NCBI GenBank assembly: GCA_036005845.1
Contig: DASYQD010000142.1
Coordinates: 1 to 22,407, forward strand
Length of the DNA stretch: 22,407 bases
Origin: DASYQD01 sp036005845
GTDB lineage: Bacteria; Acidobacteriota; Thermoanaerobaculia; Multivoradales; JAIOJS01
Direction of reading: 5' to 3'
This document shows, in pieces, positions 15,771-22,407 of the stretch; the stretch's first letter is position 1, and every line of letters starts with the position of its first letter. Below the pieces are notes generated by a model. It had not been told where the DNA came from. It saw only the letters and a program-made list of their open reading frames with translations, and did no database searches. The translations under genes were made by a program, and so were the position numbers.

Positions 15771-15816
15771 CGGCGGCCGCGCGCGACTCTCGCCGAACCG
15801 GTCGCGCGCGATGCGT

Positions 15817-15822
15817 AGTGTA
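15817..15822 (-). promoter_or_regulatory. -10-like hexamer TACACT toward the glycosidase-like gene
   Basis: On the - strand TACACT would start a transcript about 40 nt before the ATG at 15770. It overlaps the + strand hexamer at 15821-15826 by 2 bp, so the two divergent transcripts would compete for polymerase. Weak call. Confidence 0.3.
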
Positions 15823-15826
15823 GGAT
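15821..15826 (+). promoter_or_regulatory. -10-like hexamer TAGGAT toward the first sulfatase-like gene
   Basis: TAGGAT would give a short C-rich leader of about 35 nt before the ATG at 15868, without any Shine-Dalgarno. The second sulfatase-like gene has a TATCCT at nearly the same distance from its start. Confidence 0.35.
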
Positions 15827-15867
15827 TTCCTGCCCTCGCCGGCGCCCCGCCAGCCGATCCCCTCTCA

Positions 15868-17298
15868 ATGCGATTCAGAGCGCTGCTCCTCGTCGCCGCC
15901 GTCGCGATGGCCGCCGTCGCCGGCACGCTCGCCGCCTGCCGGCCCGACGCCGCCGTGGCAGCGAACGCGCCGCGCCGCATCTTCCTCATCACCGTCGACA
16001 CGCTGCGCGCCGACCACACCAGCCTCTACGGCTACCCGCGGCAGACGACGCCGCGGCTCGATGCGCTAGCGCCCACGGGCGTGCTGTTCGCCGACGTCGT
16101 CGCGCAGTGGCCGAAGACCGGCGCCTCGTTCGCCTCGATGTTCACCGGCCGCTATCCGCAGACGACCGGCATGATGCAGAAGGCGGCGCTGCGCATCCCC
16201 TCGAGCTACGAGACGCTGCCCGAGATGCTGCACGAGGCCGGCTACCGGACCGGTGCCGTCGTCTCCAACGCGGTGCTCGGCGCCAAGCTCGGCTGGGACA
16301 GCGGCTTCGACGAGTACCTGCAGACGTGGGGCAAGGGCGACTTCCCGACCGACGTCGAGCAGTTCCGCGACCTCGTGCACGCGCCGCGCGTCAACGCGCT
16401 GGCGCTGCCGCTGCTCGACCGTCACGCGCGCGACGAGCGGCTCTTCGTGTGGATCCACTACACCGATCCGCACGCGCCGTACGTGCTGCCGGCGGGGGAG
16501 GCCAACCCGTTCCTCGCCGACGCGCATTTCACGGGCGGCGAGCAGGTGCCTCGGCACGTGGCGCGCGTCTACCAGCTCGGCGCGCAGCGCGAGCGGCGCT
16601 ACTACGTGGCGCAGTACGACGCCAACGTGCGGATCGCCGACCGCGCCATCGGCGAGCTGCTCGACCACGCGCGGCGGCTCGGCCTGCTCGACGACGCGCT
16701 GGTCATCTTCGCCGCCGACCACGGCGAGAGCCTGGGCGAGCACGGCTCCTGGTTCGAGCACGGGCCGCTGCCCTACAACACGACGGCGCGGGTGCCTCTT
16801 CTCGTCTTCGGCAAGGGAGTGCCCGCAGGCCGCCGCGTCGAGCGGCCGGTGGAGCTCGTCGACCTCTACCCGACGCTGCGCGATCTCGTGGCGCCGCGCC
16901 GCGAGGTGCACGGGCTCGAGGGGCACAGTCTGGTGCCCTGGCTGCAGCCGAAGGCGCCGCTCGAGACGGTGGCGAGCGAGTTCCGTTTCTCGTACTCCGA
17001 AGCGGGCGAGCGGCCGCACTACTTCCGCAGCGTGCAGGACGGCGCCTGGAAGCTGGTGCAGGGCTTCGGGCGCCGCGGGCATCAGGCGGGGGCGCCGGGC
17101 GGCTGGGAGCTCTACGACCTCGCCGCCGATCCGGCGGAAACGGTCAACCTCGCCGAGTCGAAGAGCGGCGAGCTGCGCCGGCTGCGCGCCGCCTTGCTGC
17201 GCTGGGCCCGCACCGGCGCCGAGCGGCGGCCGGCGCAGGAGACGGGCGGCGACGAGGACGCCGAGAAGGCGCTCCACGCGCTGGGCTACGCCAACTGA
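15868..17298 (+). CDS. Lipoprotein sulfatase-fold hydrolase with Thr nucleophile
   Basis: A 476-residue member of the alkaline phosphatase/sulfatase superfamily. The signal peptide ends in a lipobox (LAAC, Cys24), so it is probably an outer- or inner-membrane lipoprotein. Metal-site elements are FLITVDTLRADH (39-50), IHYTDPHAPY (196-205) and FAADHGESLGEHG (281-293, Asp284/His285). At the catalytic position, WPKTGASFASMFTGRYP (81-97), aligning SMFTG with the SLLTG of sulfatases puts Thr84 where type I sulfatases have the Cys converted to formylglycine. It should therefore not need formylglycine-generating enzyme and could be a phosphodiesterase or phospho-transferase rather than a sulfatase. 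The C-terminus ends ALHALGYAN. The ATG at 15868 starts the signal peptide; an in-frame ATG at 15811 would bury it. Confidence 0.85.
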   Translation: MRFRALLLVAAVAMAAVAGTLAACRPDAAVAANAPRRIFLITVDTLRADHTSLYGYPRQTTPRLDALAPTGVLFADVVAQWPKTGASFASMFTGRYPQTTGMMQKAALRIPSSYETLPEMLHEAGYRTGAVVSNAVLGAKLGWDSGFDEYLQTWGKGDFPTDVEQFRDLVHAPRVNALALPLLDRHARDERLFVWIHYTDPHAPYVLPAGEANPFLADAHFTGGEQVPRHVARVYQLGAQRERRYYVAQYDANVRIADRAIGELLDHARRLGLLDDALVIFAADHGESLGEHGSWFEHGPLPYNTTARVPLLVFGKGVPAGRRVERPVELVDLYPTLRDLVAPRREVHGLEGHSLVPWLQPKAPLETVASEFRFSYSEAGERPHYFRSVQDGAWKLVQGFGRRGHQAGAPGGWELYDLAADPAETVNLAESKSGELRRLRAALLRWARTGAERRPAQETGGDEDAEKALHALGYAN

Positions 17299-17313
17299 GC
17301 GCGCCGAGCGCGC
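17299..17313. terminator. Short GC hairpin between converging genes
   Basis: GCGCGC-CGA-GCGCGC forms a 6-bp stem with a 3-nt loop directly after the stop of the first sulfatase-like gene, in the 27-bp gap to the converging dockerin-esterase gene. There is no U tract on either side, so it is at best a non-canonical or bidirectional terminator. Confidence 0.3.
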
Positions 17314-17325
17314 GGCTACGCCCAA

Positions 17326-18510
17326 TCAACTCGACGTAAAGCTGGTCTTCCCGAAGTTCGACGCCAGCACCGCGAGGTCGCTGCCGTCGATCGTCCCGTC
17401 GCCGTTGAAGTCGGCGAGCGCGAGATACCGCGCCTCGTTGGCGTGAGCGCCGAAGCGCCGCGCGAGCTGCACGAGGTCGCGGCCGTCGACGCGGCCGTCG
17501 CGGTCGAGGTCGCCGGCGAGGATGGTGGTGCCGGCGACGATGAAGCGCGCCACGTCCTTGTCGGTGGCGTTCGGCGTCGGCACGGCGAGGTCACGCGAGC
17601 GCAGTCCGACGCGCACGGCGCCGGTGAGCGGCGTCGCCGGCGTGAAGCTGAGCTGCGCGTGCTTCGGCGTGCCGGTGGCGGCCACGCCGACGTCGGTGCC
17701 ATTGACGAGCAGCCGCGTCGCCGCGAGGTCGATGCCGGTGCCGAAGTCCCAGACGTCGACGGTGATCGGCGCCGTCGCCGACACTCCTTCGGCGCCGTGC
17801 AGCGGCGTCGTGATCCCCGGCACCGGCGCCACCGTGTCGCGGTCGCGGATGACGTCGAAGAAGATCTGCGCCAGCCGGTCGTAGCCGGCGGCGTTGGGGT
17901 GGCCCACCGGATCGGGGACCTCGGCGGTGGGAACCGCGTAGTAAGTGGCGAAGAGGTTGGGCAGGTTCGAGAACACCTCGAACGGATCGGCGAGGTCGCG
18001 GTTGCGGGTGCCGGCGAGGTCGCGCAGGTTCTCGGCGAGGCGCAGGTTGACGAGGTTGCGGTCGTCCACCCACGCCGTCGGGATGCGCGGGATGGTCGTC
18101 GCGTGCACCACCGCGAGGCCCTTGAGCTCTGCCTTGCGCGCCATCTCGCGCAGGTCGAACATCGTGGTCTCGAAGCTGATGCCGCGCGAGATGTCGTTGC
18201 TGCCCTCCATCAGCAGCAGCACCTCGGTGGAGGTGGGGATGAGGGCAAGCTCGCTGTCGATGCGGGTCAGGCCGCCCTGGGTATCCTCGCCAGGGTTGCC
18301 GACGTTCTTCACCGTCGCCTGCACGCCGGCGTTGACGAGCAGCGACTGCAGGCGCGGCGGATAGCCCGTGTCCGTGCGCGTCGGATCGTCGCCGACGCCC
18401 CGGGTGATGCTGTCGCCGAAGGCGAGGAAGCCCACCTGGGCGGACGCGGCTCGCACGCCGCCGGCCAAGAGCAGGACGGCGCCGCAGAGGCGGAAGACGC
18501 TGCGCAACAC
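17326..18510 (-). CDS. Secreted SGNH/GDSL hydrolase with C-terminal dockerin-like domain
   Basis: A 394-residue secreted protein with three parts. A signal peptide (1-25, cleavage after AASA) precedes an SGNH hydrolase domain. This has FLAFGDSITRGVG (28-40, Ser34), NVGNPGEDTQGG, LLLMEGSNDISRG (98-110, Asn105) and VPDPVGHPNAAGYDRLA (Asp200, His204). The Asp-His spacing is one residue longer than the usual DxxH. Residues about 226-325 look like an Ig-like beta domain. The last 60 residues contain two calcium-loop repeats, DLDRDGRVDGRDLVQLARRF and DFNGDGTIDGSDLAVLASNF, the hallmark of a type I dockerin, which binds cohesins. No cohesin gene is in the window. The GTG start follows TACCAT by 8 nt with no Shine-Dalgarno. 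It converges on the preceding sulfatase-like gene and diverges from the next. Confidence 0.88.
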   Translation of the reverse strand: MLRSVFRLCGAVLLLAGGVRAASAQVGFLAFGDSITRGVGDDPTRTDTGYPPRLQSLLVNAGVQATVKNVGNPGEDTQGGLTRIDSELALIPTSTEVLLLMEGSNDISRGISFETTMFDLREMARKAELKGLAVVHATTIPRIPTAWVDDRNLVNLRLAENLRDLAGTRNRDLADPFEVFSNLPNLFATYYAVPTAEVPDPVGHPNAAGYDRLAQIFFDVIRDRDTVAPVPGITTPLHGAEGVSATAPITVDVWDFGTGIDLAATRLLVNGTDVGVAATGTPKHAQLSFTPATPLTGAVRVGLRSRDLAVPTPNATDKDVARFIVAGTTILAGDLDRDGRVDGRDLVQLARRFGAHANEARYLALADFNGDGTIDGSDLAVLASNFGKTSFTSS

Positions 18511-18518
18511 GGGCGGTT

Positions 18519-18524
18519 ATGGTA
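18519..18524 (-). promoter_or_regulatory. -10-like hexamer TACCAT before the dockerin-esterase gene
   Basis: Read on the - strand, TACCAT ends 8 nt before the GTG at 18510, the same spacing as at 12037 and 13229. The spacer carries no Shine-Dalgarno. Confidence 0.45.
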
Positions 18525-18564
18525 CCGCACCCTTAGCGCCGCGATGTCGACGCGGACGCTGGGG

Positions 18565-18570
18565 TATCCT
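18565..18570 (+). promoter_or_regulatory. -10-like hexamer TATCCT toward the second sulfatase-like gene
   Basis: TATCCT would produce a leader of about 37 nt, C-rich and without Shine-Dalgarno, ahead of the ATG at 18614. The layout matches that before the first sulfatase-like gene. Confidence 0.3.
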
Positions 18571-18613
18571 CCGCGCCGCCCGACCCGCGCACACGCGCCG
18601 CACCCTCCAGCCC

Positions 18614-20170
18614 ATGCCCCACGCCCATCGCCGACGCCTCGCGGGCCGCGCGCTCCTGCTCGCCGCCGGCGCCGCCGCGCTCGCCTCGCTGAGCGCGTGC
18701 AGCGGCTGCCGCGGCGGGGGCGCGGACCATCGCGGCCCCATCGTCCTCATCACGATCGACGCGCTGCGCGCCGACGCGGTGGGCGTCTTCGGCGGGCCGC
18801 CGAAGCTGACGCCGGCGCTCGACGCGCTGGCACGCGAGGCGACCTGGGCGGGCACCGCGGTGGCGCCGTCGAGCTGGACGGTGCCGTCGATGGCCTCGCT
18901 CTTCACCGGCATCCAGCCCTGGCGCAACCAGAACTGGCACGGCGACGCGGCGATGCTGCGCCCCGAGCTGGTGACCATCCCCGAGGCGCTCAAGGCGCAG
19001 GGCTTCGCCACCAGCGGCTTCTACACCAACGCCTGGCTGCGGCCGCCGTTCGGCTACGGCGCCGGCTTCGACACCTTCAAATACTTCCGCGAAGGCAAGC
19101 GCGCCGAAGCGGTGCTGGCACGGCTCGGCACGCCGGACGCGGGCCAGCGGGCGCAGCCCGAGTTCGTGTGGGCGCACATCCTGCCGCCGCACGCGCCGTA
19201 CGTGCGCCGCGACGCGTTGATCGGGCAGCTCCCGGACTCGCCGCCGCCGTTGCCGCGCCGCGTCTCGGTGCTCGACCTCGAGCCCTGGTTCGACCCGGCG
19301 ACGCCGCTGCCGCCCGAGCAGGCTCGCACGCTACGCGCCGCCTACCAGCTCAACGTCGCCTGGGCCGATCACCTGGTCGGCCGGCTGCTGGCGGCGCTGC
19401 GCAAGAGCGGGCAGTGGGACGACACGTTGCTCGTCGTCACCGCCGATCACGGCGAGGAGTTCAAGGAGTGCGGCCAGATCGAGCACGGCGGCAACCTCTG
19501 CCGCTCGCTCGTCGAGGTGCCGCTGCTGGTCAAGCTGCCGAAGAACTGGCAGGGGCCGCCGCTGGCGCTGCGGCGCGGCGACCGTCCGGGAACGGTGCGC
19601 GTGCGCGCGACGCTGATCGAGGCCGCCGGCGGCAAGAGCGAGCCGACGACGGCCCCGAGCCTCTTTCATGAAGACACCGGCGGCGTGCTCTCCGAGCTCT
19701 ACCTCGGCAACGGCGTCAACCGCATCTCGTACGTCGAGGACGACCGCCAGCTCCTCTGGGAGAGCCACTTCGCCGCGCCCGACGCCGACTACTTCCGCGT
19801 CCACACCCTCGACATCGGCGGCGTTCCCGCAGTGGCGCCGCGCAGCACGCCCGACGACCTGCACGCGCGTTTCGAGGAGGCCTTCGGCCGCACGCTGCCG
19901 CTGACGGGCCGCACCGAGCTGCCGCCGACGCTGACGCTCTGGCAGTGGACCGCGCCGCCGCCCGGCTCGCCGCCGATGACCAACGTCGCCGTGCGTGTCG
20001 ACGACTCCGCCGCCACCGACGCGATGGCGCGGCGGCTCAAGACCGCGTGGGTGGCCGCCAACGGCGCGGAGGCGGCTCCCGGCAAGCGCGAGGGCGGGCG
20101 CCCTCAGCTCACGCCGGAGGAGGAGGCGGAGATGAAGGCGCTGGGCTACGCGGGAGGACGGAAGCAGTAG
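18614..20170 (+). CDS. Lipoprotein sulfatase-fold hydrolase with Thr nucleophile, second copy
   Basis: A 518-residue paralogue or relative of the protein at 15868-17298. It has a basic N-terminus, a hydrophobic core and a lipobox (LSAC, Cys29), then a Gly-rich spacer. Metal-site elements are IVLITIDALRAD (43-54), the HILPPHAPYVRRD segment and VTADHGEEFKECG. The active-site region SSWTVPSMASLFTG (86-99) has Thr89 at the place of the sulfatase Cys, followed by the VPS usual in Thr-type members. The middle and C-terminal parts (residues about 330-480) diverge from the first copy and include a region without recognisable motifs. The C-terminus carries the tail MKALGYAGGRKQ, comparable to ALHALGYAN in the first copy. 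The substrate is unknown. The gap to the converging kinase-ATPase gene is 189 bp. Confidence 0.85.
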   Translation: MPHAHRRRLAGRALLLAAGAAALASLSACSGCRGGGADHRGPIVLITIDALRADAVGVFGGPPKLTPALDALAREATWAGTAVAPSSWTVPSMASLFTGIQPWRNQNWHGDAAMLRPELVTIPEALKAQGFATSGFYTNAWLRPPFGYGAGFDTFKYFREGKRAEAVLARLGTPDAGQRAQPEFVWAHILPPHAPYVRRDALIGQLPDSPPPLPRRVSVLDLEPWFDPATPLPPEQARTLRAAYQLNVAWADHLVGRLLAALRKSGQWDDTLLVVTADHGEEFKECGQIEHGGNLCRSLVEVPLLVKLPKNWQGPPLALRRGDRPGTVRVRATLIEAAGGKSEPTTAPSLFHEDTGGVLSELYLGNGVNRISYVEDDRQLLWESHFAAPDADYFRVHTLDIGGVPAVAPRSTPDDLHARFEEAFGRTLPLTGRTELPPTLTLWQWTAPPPGSPPMTNVAVRVDDSAATDAMARRLKTAWVAANGAEAAPGKREGGRPQLTPEEEAEMKALGYAGGRKQ

Positions 20171-20359
20171 ATCGAAATGAACGGTTAAGAGGGCCTAATC
20201 TGAAGCCCGACCGCATGGCGGCGGGTAATACGTCGCCATTCCGCCCGTGGCCGTTTCTGCGTCGCTGCGAGCACGAGGTCGGCCTTGACGATCGCGAGCG
20301 CACGGCCAGCCGCGAAGGCCAAGGAGTCCTTGTCTTACGTAGGGGAGACCGGTCAGCCA

Positions 20360-22300
20360 CTATCTTTCGTACACATACTCCGCAGGACCCACGGGTCGGC
20401 CCCAGTCAGCAGCAGGGAGATCCGGAGGGAGATGGCTCTTCGCTATGAAAAGCCTGGTGCCACCCTTGTGTTCGGCCCGCGCGCGTTCGTGGATGCTTTG
20501 GACGAGCTTGTGCAGGGTTCGCACGTTACCTCCCGCTGATAGCATCTTGTCGATCACCGCGCGCAACACCTCGCGCTCCACTACAACCTCCAGCATTTGC
20601 TGCGAGGCCTTGGCCTCCAAAATCAGCGCTCCCAGCACGTGAGCTATGTCCTCCGGCCTTTCCTCCAGGCCAGGCAAGACGTGCAGTTCACAGCGCGACC
20701 GGATCTCTTGATGGATTCCCTCGAGATGGCTAGGCTCGCGAAAGAGCGCGTCCATGAGTAGAAACCGAGCTCGTCTCGCCTCGGCCATGTTCAGCAGCGG
20801 AACCATTCTGGCGCGATCCTTTAGAATGGACCCGTTACCCGTCTTGAGCGCCTCATCGACGATAAACAGCAAACCAGCGCGCGGGTTTCGCAAGCTCCTG
20901 TCGTCGAGGAATTTTTGCGGATCCGATATAATCTCATCCAGCTTGATACTCTGGACGATCAATCCCAGCTCTGTACCGAGACTTCCCTCCAACGCCTGAG
21001 CGATGCGCGTCTTTCCGCTGCCGCTCGGAGCAGCCAGCATAATGCTCTGCGGCCGCGAGGAGTCAGCGCCCGTACGCAGAGCGTCGACAAGCCGTGCGAC
21101 CTGATCTTTGAACACCGCGTCCGCCGACACCAGTCCAGGCACCGCGGTGCTGAGCTTTCCAACGGACACACTCGTTTCTTTGGGAAGAAAGAGGGCCCCT
21201 TTCGTCGTCTCAGCTGCCGGTCCCAGCCTCCAGGGCAGAATATCCCGTTGCCGCTCCTCCACTGTGTCCCTCGAGGGCATGCGCTGATAGGCCATCTCGC
21301 GATAGCAGGCGACCGCAACATTGGCCATCTGGAAGGCCCTAAGTAGACTTTCGGTCCCGCCCCCATTGTCGTACTCAGCGGCTATCACTCCGGCCATCAC
21401 GTCGCCCGGTCCCAGGGGGTCCTTTACCGGGTTAACACGCGCGAGCTCGGGTGGCGCCACGTAGATCGCGTATCGATTCGGCTTGTCCACCTCCGGAGCG
21501 ATGATGATGGCTCCATCCTCGTCGCACTTGATCACGTGGTATTGGAACGTCCCCAGGTAGTGAAAAGACCGCTCTGCCATTTCCACCAGTGCATTTCGCT
21601 TCGCCAGGTTGTCGCGCCACCACGATGTCCGCGCCGCATCGTCCACAAGATGACACCATTCTCGGAGGTTCGGTAGGATCGCGGTTCCCTTGATGGTTCG
21701 GTACTTCTCCCGGACGCGCTTTGGATCCACGAACAGCGGCACACTCTCCTGGGCCGCGAAATCGGCAATCTGCGAAGTCAGAGCTGGCGTCAGGCATCCC
21801 CTGTCCAGGTCGTTAATGATGACCGCGTCCAGACGGTGCTTAGCGTGGATCGCGCGCAAGTGATATCCAAGCGTCTCCCGCTTAGAGTCTGCAACGTGGA
21901 TGTGGCCAAGGTCATCGAAGCGCACCATCCGGTGCATCGGCGCATCCGTACGAACGAGACGGGTGATCGTGTTCATGGCGCCATCGGTCTCGTCCTGGAC
22001 GCCGCGCAACTCGATGTTGTTGAGGGTTCCGTCGAGCGCCTGCGATGCCTCGAGTATCTGACGTACCGTTCCCCAGTGCGAGCCACCGAGGATGCCCCAC
22101 AGATAGGTCTTTCCATGGGGGTACAGAGCAGCTAGGATTCGCGCGGTGTTGGCAGCCCCACCGACTGTATTCTGGCGACGGACCACCTTGTATGTCGTCT
22201 CTCCTTCCGCCGGTTCGGAATCGTAGTCGGGCGGCTCGACGAAGACTGCGTGGTCGATGATAAGGTCCCCGACCACGAAGAAGTTCTTTCGAGGTGGCAT
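20360..22300 (-). CDS. PfkB/heptose-kinase-like domain fused to an NtrC-type AAA+ ATPase domain
   Basis: A 646-residue two-domain protein. Residues 1-345 form a PfkB-family carbohydrate kinase closest in style to the HldE/RfaE heptose 7-phosphate kinase domain: FVVGDLIIDHAV (8-19), NTVGGAANTARIL (44-56), FVDPKR (190-195), TAILPNLREW (206-215) and the catalytic DPLGPGDVMAG (294-304), with GPGD in place of GAGD. A linker (about 346-400) leads to an AAA+ domain with Walker A APSGSGKT (424-431), Walker B GLLFIVDE (476-483), a LPGLEERPEDIAHVL segment (542-556) like the LPPLRERxEDI of sigma-54 activators, and sensor II GGNVRTLHKLV (590-600). The GAFTGA loop is absent, so sigma-54 contact is unlikely. 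The start has AAGGAGG 9 nt upstream. It follows another gene by 3 nt. The function of the fusion is unknown. Confidence 0.85.
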   Translation of the reverse strand: MPPRKNFFVVGDLIIDHAVFVEPPDYDSEPAEGETTYKVVRRQNTVGGAANTARILAALYPHGKTYLWGILGGSHWGTVRQILEASQALDGTLNNIELRGVQDETDGAMNTITRLVRTDAPMHRMVRFDDLGHIHVADSKRETLGYHLRAIHAKHRLDAVIINDLDRGCLTPALTSQIADFAAQESVPLFVDPKRVREKYRTIKGTAILPNLREWCHLVDDAARTSWWRDNLAKRNALVEMAERSFHYLGTFQYHVIKCDEDGAIIIAPEVDKPNRYAIYVAPPELARVNPVKDPLGPGDVMAGVIAAEYDNGGGTESLLRAFQMANVAVACYREMAYQRMPSRDTVEERQRDILPWRLGPAAETTKGALFLPKETSVSVGKLSTAVPGLVSADAVFKDQVARLVDALRTGADSSRPQSIMLAAPSGSGKTRIAQALEGSLGTELGLIVQSIKLDEIISDPQKFLDDRSLRNPRAGLLFIVDEALKTGNGSILKDRARMVPLLNMAEARRARFLLMDALFREPSHLEGIHQEIRSRCELHVLPGLEERPEDIAHVLGALILEAKASQQMLEVVVEREVLRAVIDKMLSAGGNVRTLHKLVQSIHERARAEHKGGTRLFIAKSHLPPDLPAADWGRPVGPAEYVYER

Positions 22301-22303
22301 GAC

Positions 22304-22407
22304 TCAGTGCCTCCTTGCGTCGCCGAGGTGGTAGAAGTAGTTCGGATCGAGGTTTACGCAGCGCCTATCAGCGAGCGAAAATAGCGCATGGGCCAACCCC
22401 ATCGCGC
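22304..22407 (-). CDS. C-terminal end of the gene upstream of the kinase-AAA+ fusion
   Basis: An open - strand frame enters from the right edge and ends with TGA at 22306-22304, three bases before the ATG of the fusion gene. The ribosome binding site of the fusion gene lies inside its last codons. The 33 visible residues end in DRRCVNLDPNYFYHLGDARR. This is too little to assign a family. The tight spacing says the two genes form one operon and probably act together. Confidence 0.6.
   Translation of the reverse strand, partial: AMGLAHALFSLADRRCVNLDPNYFYHLGDARRH

Larger units (their letters stand above)
20171..22407. other. Segment of lower GC, possible horizontally acquired island
   Basis: Base composition and codon use change after the second sulfatase-like gene. 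Counted by hand, the line starting at 21721 has 35/60 GC, against 48/60 for the line starting at 19201. The 189-bp gap 20171-20359 holds no gene I can support. No integrase, direct repeat or tRNA is visible to mark an insertion site, and the right border lies outside the window. Confidence 0.4.

Noticed and set aside
20320..20332. Inverted repeat CAAGGAGTCCTTG between converging genes
   Set aside because: Only a 5-bp stem around a 3-nt loop, with no clear U tract; too weak to call a terminator.
20285..20539. An 84-codon + strand frame near the end of the kinase-AAA+ gene
   Set aside because: It overlaps the fusion gene's C-terminus antisense and shows no motif; the - strand frame is well supported through the same bases.
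1..22407. Search by eye for tRNA, rRNA, CRISPR repeats, transposase genes and long direct repeats
   Set aside because: None found. Repetitive-looking GCC/GGC runs are codon bias in high-GC genes rather than repeats.

Overview
The window is a very GC-rich bacterial chromosome segment, densely coded on both strands. No RNA gene, CRISPR array or insertion sequence is visible. The best hint of origin is an exported protein of the 'VWFA-related Acidobacterial domain' type (7121-8968). Together with lipoprotein sulfatase-like hydrolases ending in an ALGYA tail and a dockerin-bearing esterase, it suggests an environmental Acidobacteriota-like lineage or another GC-rich, Gram-negative, deep-branching phylum. 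This is inference; no marker gene is present.

Left part (1-4296): the 5' end of a gene for a small anchored protein runs off the left edge. Next come a frameshift-ridden membrane-protein gene (386-1012), an exported BPL_N/glutamine-amidotransferase-like protein (1014-1979), a MmcQ/YjbR protein co-transcribed with an exported TPR protein (1997-3343), and an NmrA-type Rossmann protein (3430-4296).

Centre (4380-13137): the + strand operon is rfbF-rfbC-DUF4910-like gene (CDP-sugar formation and modification). It converges, sharing a CTAG double stop, on a - strand operon of a GT-C membrane glycosyltransferase-like protein, a hexapeptide-repeat acyltransferase and the VWFA protein. A family 2 glycosyltransferase gene lies upstream. 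The theme is cell-surface glycan or glycolipid assembly.

Right-centre (13229-20170): five genes of alternating orientation encode extracytoplasmic or carbohydrate-active enzymes. These are a membrane-anchored SGNH hydrolase, a TIM-barrel glycosidase-like protein, two lipoprotein sulfatase-fold hydrolases with Thr at the usual Cys/formylglycine position, and a secreted SGNH hydrolase with a C-terminal dockerin. They would fit acylation/deacylation and phospho- or sulfo-ester processing of surface polymers.

Right edge (20360-22407): composition drops visibly (one 60-base line counted by hand at 35/60 GC, against 48/60 in the preceding gene). The segment carries a two-gene operon whose intact member fuses a PfkB/heptose-kinase-like domain to an NtrC-type AAA+ ATPase domain that lacks GAFTGA. 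This is the most unusual object in the window and the best candidate for an undescribed system.

Several genes lack a Shine-Dalgarno sequence and instead have a -10-like TANNNT hexamer 8-9 nt before the start codon, suggesting leaderless transcripts. Others have strong AAGGAG-type sites.
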